From assembly GCF_000429725.1 (NCBI RefSeq), contig NZ_AUCK01000005.1, positions 116,015 through 180,014 on the forward strand: 64,000 nt of DNA. Direction: 5' to 3'. The stretch's first letter is position 1; each line of letters begins with the position of its first letter. Of this stretch, positions 61,203 to 64,000 are shown one piece after another. The position numbers were made by a program, and so were the translations under genes. The stretch is from Alkalicoccus chagannorensis DSM 18086. Lineage in GTDB: Bacteria; Bacillota; Bacilli; Bacillales; Salisediminibacteriaceae. The notes beneath the pieces are model-generated. The model worked only from the letters and a program-made list of their open reading frames with translations. It ran no database searches and was not told the DNA's origin.

Positions 61203-61270
61203 GAGCGTTTACGACGGCAGGGAATTGGGAATAGAATGCCTGCATGGAAAAAAGAAAAAGGAGGCTGATC

Positions 61271-62254
61271 ATGACGACTACATATCAGGCATTTGTAACA
61301 GATGGCAGTGGCACAGGCCGGCTCGAGGAACGGAGCCGGGACCAGCTCCCCGACCAGGATGTCACCATCCAGGTGCACTACTCGAGCATCAATTATAAGG
61401 ACGGGCTGGCTCTCCAAGAGAAATCGAAAGTGGCATCTTCTTATCCGATGGTGCCGGGTATTGATATGGCGGGCGAAGTTGTACAAGACCGTTCTGGTAC
61501 TTTTCAGGCAGGAGATCTGGTTATCGCAACCAGCTATGACATCGGCACTGCACAGGACGGCGGATTTGCAGAGCTTGCCTGTGTACCGGCGGAATGGGTG
61601 CTCCCGCTGCCGGAAGGATTGACACTCGAAGAAGCGATGACTGCAGGCACAGCTGGACTGACCGCCGCCATGGGAATCATTAAGCTGGAGCGGCAGGGAA
61701 TGACGCCAGAGCAGGGACCCGTCCTCGTCACGGGCGCAACAGGCGGTGTCGGCTCCATGGCCTGCGCGATGCTCGCCGGAAAAGGGTATCATGTGACGGC
61801 AAGCACGGGAAAGGAACACGAGCATGCCTATCTCCGCGGGCTCGGCGTGACGGATATCATCGACCGCAGGGAGCTCGATCCGGATAAAGACCGGCCGCTC
61901 TATGCCGAACAGTGGGCCTACGCTGTTGATGCTACGGGAGGTCGTCCGCTTGCCGTGGTCCTCGCCTCACTGAAGCGCGGAGGCGCCGCTGCCGCCGCCG
62001 GATTGACTGCCGGAACCGACCTGCCGGTTACCGTGATGCCGTTTATTCTCCGAGGGGTTGATCTGCTCGGGATCGATTCCGGATACGGCGGGATGGATCT
62101 CCGGAAAGAAGCCTGGAGAAGAATCGGAGCAGACTTAAAGCCGCAGAGCATGAAGGAGATCCTGACCATCATTACTCCAGACGAGCTGGAAGAGAAGCTT
62201 CAGACCATCCTGAATGGAGAAGCAAAAGGACGGATGGTCGTCCGCATGAAGTAG
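61271..62254 (+). CDS. YhdH/YhfP-family quinone oxidoreductase (AcuI type)
   Basis: A 327-residue zinc-free medium-chain dehydrogenase/reductase. The nucleotide motif VTGATGGVGSMA is near 163-174, and the N-terminal YSSINYKDGLAL near 46-57 and PGIDMAGEV near 74 are those of the YhdH/AcuI branch (acrylyl-CoA or quinone reductases using NADPH). AAAAGGAGGCTGATC precedes ATG. It is 68 bases after the flavodoxin gene and could be a separate unit. Confidence 0.9.
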   Translation: MTTTYQAFVTDGSGTGRLEERSRDQLPDQDVTIQVHYSSINYKDGLALQEKSKVASSYPMVPGIDMAGEVVQDRSGTFQAGDLVIATSYDIGTAQDGGFAELACVPAEWVLPLPEGLTLEEAMTAGTAGLTAAMGIIKLERQGMTPEQGPVLVTGATGGVGSMACAMLAGKGYHVTASTGKEHEHAYLRGLGVTDIIDRRELDPDKDRPLYAEQWAYAVDATGGRPLAVVLASLKRGGAAAAAGLTAGTDLPVTVMPFILRGVDLLGIDSGYGGMDLRKEAWRRIGADLKPQSMKEILTIITPDELEEKLQTILNGEAKGRMVVRMK

Positions 62255-62300
62255 AAAAAACCCGGAGAAGAATCATCAAGATTCCGTCTCCGGGTTTTCT
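62254..62300. terminator. Terminator of the oxidoreductase gene
   Basis: AAAACCCGGAGA pairs with TCTCCGGGTTTT around an 18-base loop. The start of the loop side overlaps the end of the convergent small gene. Confidence 0.75.
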
Positions 62301-62473
62301 ATGTTCTCTCTTTGTTTTCGAAGGCGCAGCAGCTGCTGTTCCAGGTCGTGAATATCGCGCCGCATCCGGTACACCATATAACGGCTCTTATAGTAGGTGG
62401 AGGACTGCTTCTTTTTATCCAGTTTCATTTCGACGTTTTCAATGCGCTTCGATAGTTTAATAAGTTCAGCCAA
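62276..62473 (-). CDS. Small coiled-coil protein, function unknown
   Basis: A 65-residue basic helical protein (LIKLSKRIENVEMKLDKKKQ and YMVYRMRRDIHDLEQQLLRL) with no cysteine or membrane segment. The TTG at 62473 has AGGAAGGGGCCCATCATC upstream and lies inside the end of the PAS-STAS gene (stop 62466-62468), so it is translationally coupled to it. Longer starts run into that gene. Confidence 0.6.
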   Translation of the reverse strand: MAELIKLSKRIENVEMKLDKKKQSSTYYKSRYMVYRMRRDIHDLEQQLLRLRKQRENIENPETES

Positions 62474-63212
62474 GATGATGGGCCCCTTCCTCGTAATATT
62501 GGTGTTCGATCCAGCCGTACAGGTGATCATAGTAGGTGACCGGTACTGCGCTTCTCGAGAACATACTCCAACTATGCAGCGACGAGGAGCTGATCCCCGA
62601 GAGGCTGCAGGTCACACCCATCAGATGGAGAATTCGGATCGTCCGCTCGAGTGTCTGAGCGAACCGGGGCTCAAGGTCTGCAAGAAACGACACATCGAAC
62701 AGAAGCTCCTTGATTCTACTGGAAGCACAGAGGCCGGATGCATAATCGGTGAAAACATCCGGATCCAGCTCCTGATGCTGTGGATGGATCGGAAGAATGC
62801 CGGCATGACGACCTGCCATCAGTGGTTTCTCCGGAAGGGCCTGCTGTCTGGCATTCTGCTCTGCCGCCCGGGTCAGCCATTCCGTGACATCGGTAATAAC
62901 GGCCGTGATAAAGGGGCCGCCTGCGTCCGACGACGGTTCATACACAGCATCGACAGTGAGGGTGCGCACATCTCCATTGACGATTTCATCAAAAGGAGCA
63001 ACGTACTGCCGGTTTTTGTGTTCGGCTGCCATCGTCACAGCCCGGAGTACTGCAGGCATGTTCGTAAAGCAGTCGTGCAGATGTCTCTTATGTACATCCA
63101 TTCTACGGGAAAAAAAGAATTCTTGAAAGGCGGGGTTCGTATATTCAATATATAAGTGTTTATCGGTCATGATCACGGGGGCCTGCATCAGGTCCATGGA
63201 CTGTTTATACAT
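62466..63212 (-). CDS. PAS domain protein with degenerate STAS domain (stressosome-like)
   Basis: About 248 residues. A PAS domain at about 5-115 (MTDKHLYIEYTNPAFQEFF then a DVTEWLTRAAEQ linker) is followed by a linker and a C-terminal region about 165-240 that reads ELLFDVSFLADLEP then RILHLMGVTCSLSGIS, the STAS order of RsbR and YtvA. The usual phosphorylatable Thr pair (DT, and SQT-like) is replaced by EP and HSW, so it may not be phosphorylated. Start is uncertain: ATG 63212 is chosen with AAGGATGAATGCT; the ORF opens at 63263. It heads a two-gene unit. Confidence 0.65.
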   Translation of the reverse strand: MYKQSMDLMQAPVIMTDKHLYIEYTNPAFQEFFFSRRMDVHKRHLHDCFTNMPAVLRAVTMAAEHKNRQYVAPFDEIVNGDVRTLTVDAVYEPSSDAGGPFITAVITDVTEWLTRAAEQNARQQALPEKPLMAGRHAGILPIHPQHQELDPDVFTDYASGLCASSRIKELLFDVSFLADLEPRFAQTLERTIRILHLMGVTCSLSGISSSSLHSWSMFSRSAVPVTYYDHLYGWIEHQYYEEGAHHLG

Positions 63213-63478
63213 AGCATTCATCCTTGTCATCGTCATTCTATGGTTATTATATACCCAGGACATCTGTAAATAAAGGGGGAGTCTTCAAAAGACCTTCTTT
63301 TCTGCAGAAATCATGAAACGAGCTGGACGAGGTGCCCTGTTTTTGGCAGAGGATGCCCCGGAGCGGAGACATACATAAGAAGCCATCCTTCCCGGAAGCC
63401 GCAGAGTTGCAGGGAAGAAGTGTCAGCGCTGACGAAAAGGGGTAAAGACCTGTATAAGTATGGAAAGGAGGGATACGT

Positions 63479-63616
63479 ATGATTTGGACCATTATCGGTA
63501 TCCTGCTGTTATTCTGGCTTGCCGGTCTGCTTCTGGAAGTTGCAGGGGGTCTGATCCACCTGCTGCTTGTCGTGGCTCTCATTGTTCTCATTGTAAAACT
63601 GGTGAGACGAATATAG
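63479..63616 (+). CDS. lmo0937-family small membrane protein
   Basis: A 45-residue protein, too short for usual ORF calls, with two hydrophobic segments and a basic end: WTIIGILLLFWLAGLLLEVA, then GGLIHLLLVVALIVLIVKLV. It is the lmo0937 pattern, short envelope proteins of unknown function common in Bacillota. GGAAAGGAGGGATACGT precedes ATG. Followed directly by a terminator. Confidence 0.85.
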   Translation: MIWTIIGILLLFWLAGLLLEVAGGLIHLLLVVALIVLIVKLVRRI

Positions 63617-63618
63617 CG

Positions 63619-63662
63619 GCGGGGAGACGTTTCGAAGGTCCGGAAGCGTCTCCCTGTTTTTT
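63619..63662 (+). terminator. Terminator of the lmo0937-type gene
   Basis: GGGAGACGTTTC pairs with GAAGCGTCTCCC (one G-T) and is followed by TGTTTTTT. Confidence 0.8.
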
Positions 63663-63700
63663 ACTTCAAAGTATAAGAAAGCATTCCTGTATTGAAGTAA
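63661..63700. repeat. 9-bp inverted repeat at the IS110 left side
   Basis: TTACTTCAA and TTGAAGTAA bracket 22 bases that resemble the head of R1 (AGTATAAGAA). It may be the insertion locus. Confidence 0.35.
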
Positions 63701-63719
63701 TTTGGGGTTTGTCAAAAAA

Positions 63720-63799
63720 AGAGCCCTCCTGGTAGGATACAAGGTGTCCAAAGCTGATCAGCGAAAAGGACCCCTAACTACTTCCAAGGAGGACTCACG
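63720..63799 (+). ncRNA. Candidate bridge-like RNA in IS110 left end
   Basis: IS110-group elements carry a structured guide (bridge) RNA in the non-coding end beside the recombinase gene. Here GAGCCCTCCT at 63721 can pair with AGGAGGACTC at 63786-63795, GGTGTCC with GGACCCC, and GCTGATCAGC at 63753-63762 is a palindrome. This is inferred only from position and pairing. Confidence 0.3.
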
Positions 63800-63800
63800 A

Positions 63801-64000
63801 ATGAATTATAACCGAAACGAAAACATCAAGCAAATCCATTCAGAGACATTGATTATCGGTGTTGATATTGCGAAAAAAACCAACTACGCCCGGGCTCAGG
63901 ATGACCGCGGTATTGATCTTGCCGAAGCCTTTCGGTTCGATAACAGGTATTCTGGATTCCGTGCTTTGTTGGAATGGGTGACTCAACTGAAAACATCGTT
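63801..64000 (+). CDS. IS110-family transposase, N-terminal part (partial)
   Basis: The first 66 codons of a DEDD-type transposase: IIGVDIAKKTNYARAQD near 18-34, with the first catalytic Asp (D22) of the RuvC-like fold, and FDNRYSGFRALLEWV near 46-60. AAGGAGGACTCACGA precedes ATG. The rest is outside the window, so intactness is not known. Confidence 0.85.
   Translation, partial: MNYNRNENIKQIHSETLIIGVDIAKKTNYARAQDDRGIDLAEAFRFDNRYSGFRALLEWVTQLKTS

Larger units (their letters stand above)
63700..64000 (+). mobile_element. IS110-family insertion sequence, left part (cut by the window end)
   Basis: A non-coding left end of about 100 bases is followed by the start of an IS110-type recombinase. 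The exact left boundary is unknown. The part to the right of 64000 is missing. Confidence 0.75.

Overview
The window is a stretch of chromosome from a Bacillota species. It is most likely a halophilic or alkaliphilic member of the Bacillaceae, although no rRNA gene is present to fix the species. The reasons are a Bacillus-type gene set (MreBH, YtvI-like, YwbE, YfkAB, YczE-like, FbpB-like, SE1561 and lmo0937 small proteins, a YfmR-type ABC-F ATPase), strong AAGGAGG-type ribosome sites, several TTG/GTG starts, a BCCT osmolyte transporter and acidic exported proteins. Moderately high GC, many dispersed intergenic repeats and a FadR-type operator fit the same picture.

Layout. 1-1.75 kb: end of a thiamine salvage operon (thiM end, thiD, thiE). 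2.3-5.8 kb, minus strand: recQ and an acetamidase/formamidase-family enzyme. 5.9-7.2 kb: esterase and flavin reductase. 7.9-18.1 kb: TraB/GumN-type lipoprotein, SWIM/SNF2 helicase, a large membrane protein of unknown role, an ABC-F ATPase and an orphan kynureninase. 18.2-23.9 kb: TspO-like protein with a 50-residue partner, YtvI-like permease, glycosyltransferase, beta carbonic anhydrase, MreBH. 24.3-27.2 kb: an XRE/TPR regulator and an aldehyde dehydrogenase. 27.4-34 kb: a photolyase-Eis acetyltransferase-membrane protein operon, a divergent siderophore-type N-hydroxylase, acylphosphatase, PlsC, YczE-like protein. 34.2-43.8 kb: SCP2-domain gene under a FadR box, FbpB-like protein, MBL-fold hydrolase, BCCT transporter, YtxH-like protein, a release-factor-like protein of the VLRF1 group, MFS, OsmC and MATE. 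43.8-53.4 kb: a 724-residue TPR/coiled-coil protein, YfkAB, SE1561 protein, histidine phosphatase, GAF-like protein, AlkA-type glycosylase, RlmCD-type methyltransferase, dual-specificity phosphatase, hydrolase, YwbE. 54.1-62.3 kb: a sirtuin with an extra N-terminal domain, lactate permease, a cobalamin riboswitch controlling a class I ribonucleotide reductase operon with a flavodoxin, and a quinone-oxidoreductase-type enzyme. 62.3-64 kb: a small coiled-coil protein, a PAS-STAS stressosome-like protein, an lmo0937 protein and the start of an IS110-family element cut by the window end.

The clearest multi-part systems are the B12-sensing ribonucleotide reductase operon, which implies a B12-dependent reductase elsewhere in the genome, and the FadR-box SCP2 gene. 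No phage, CRISPR array, tRNA or rRNA was seen. Three families of intergenic repeat are present. Two of them form stem-loops whose arms change together between copies, so they are conserved structures rather than random spacer. I did not find a complete undescribed system. The strongest unexplained items are the structured repeat R1, the 724-residue TPR protein, the sirtuin fusion and the degenerate PAS-STAS protein.
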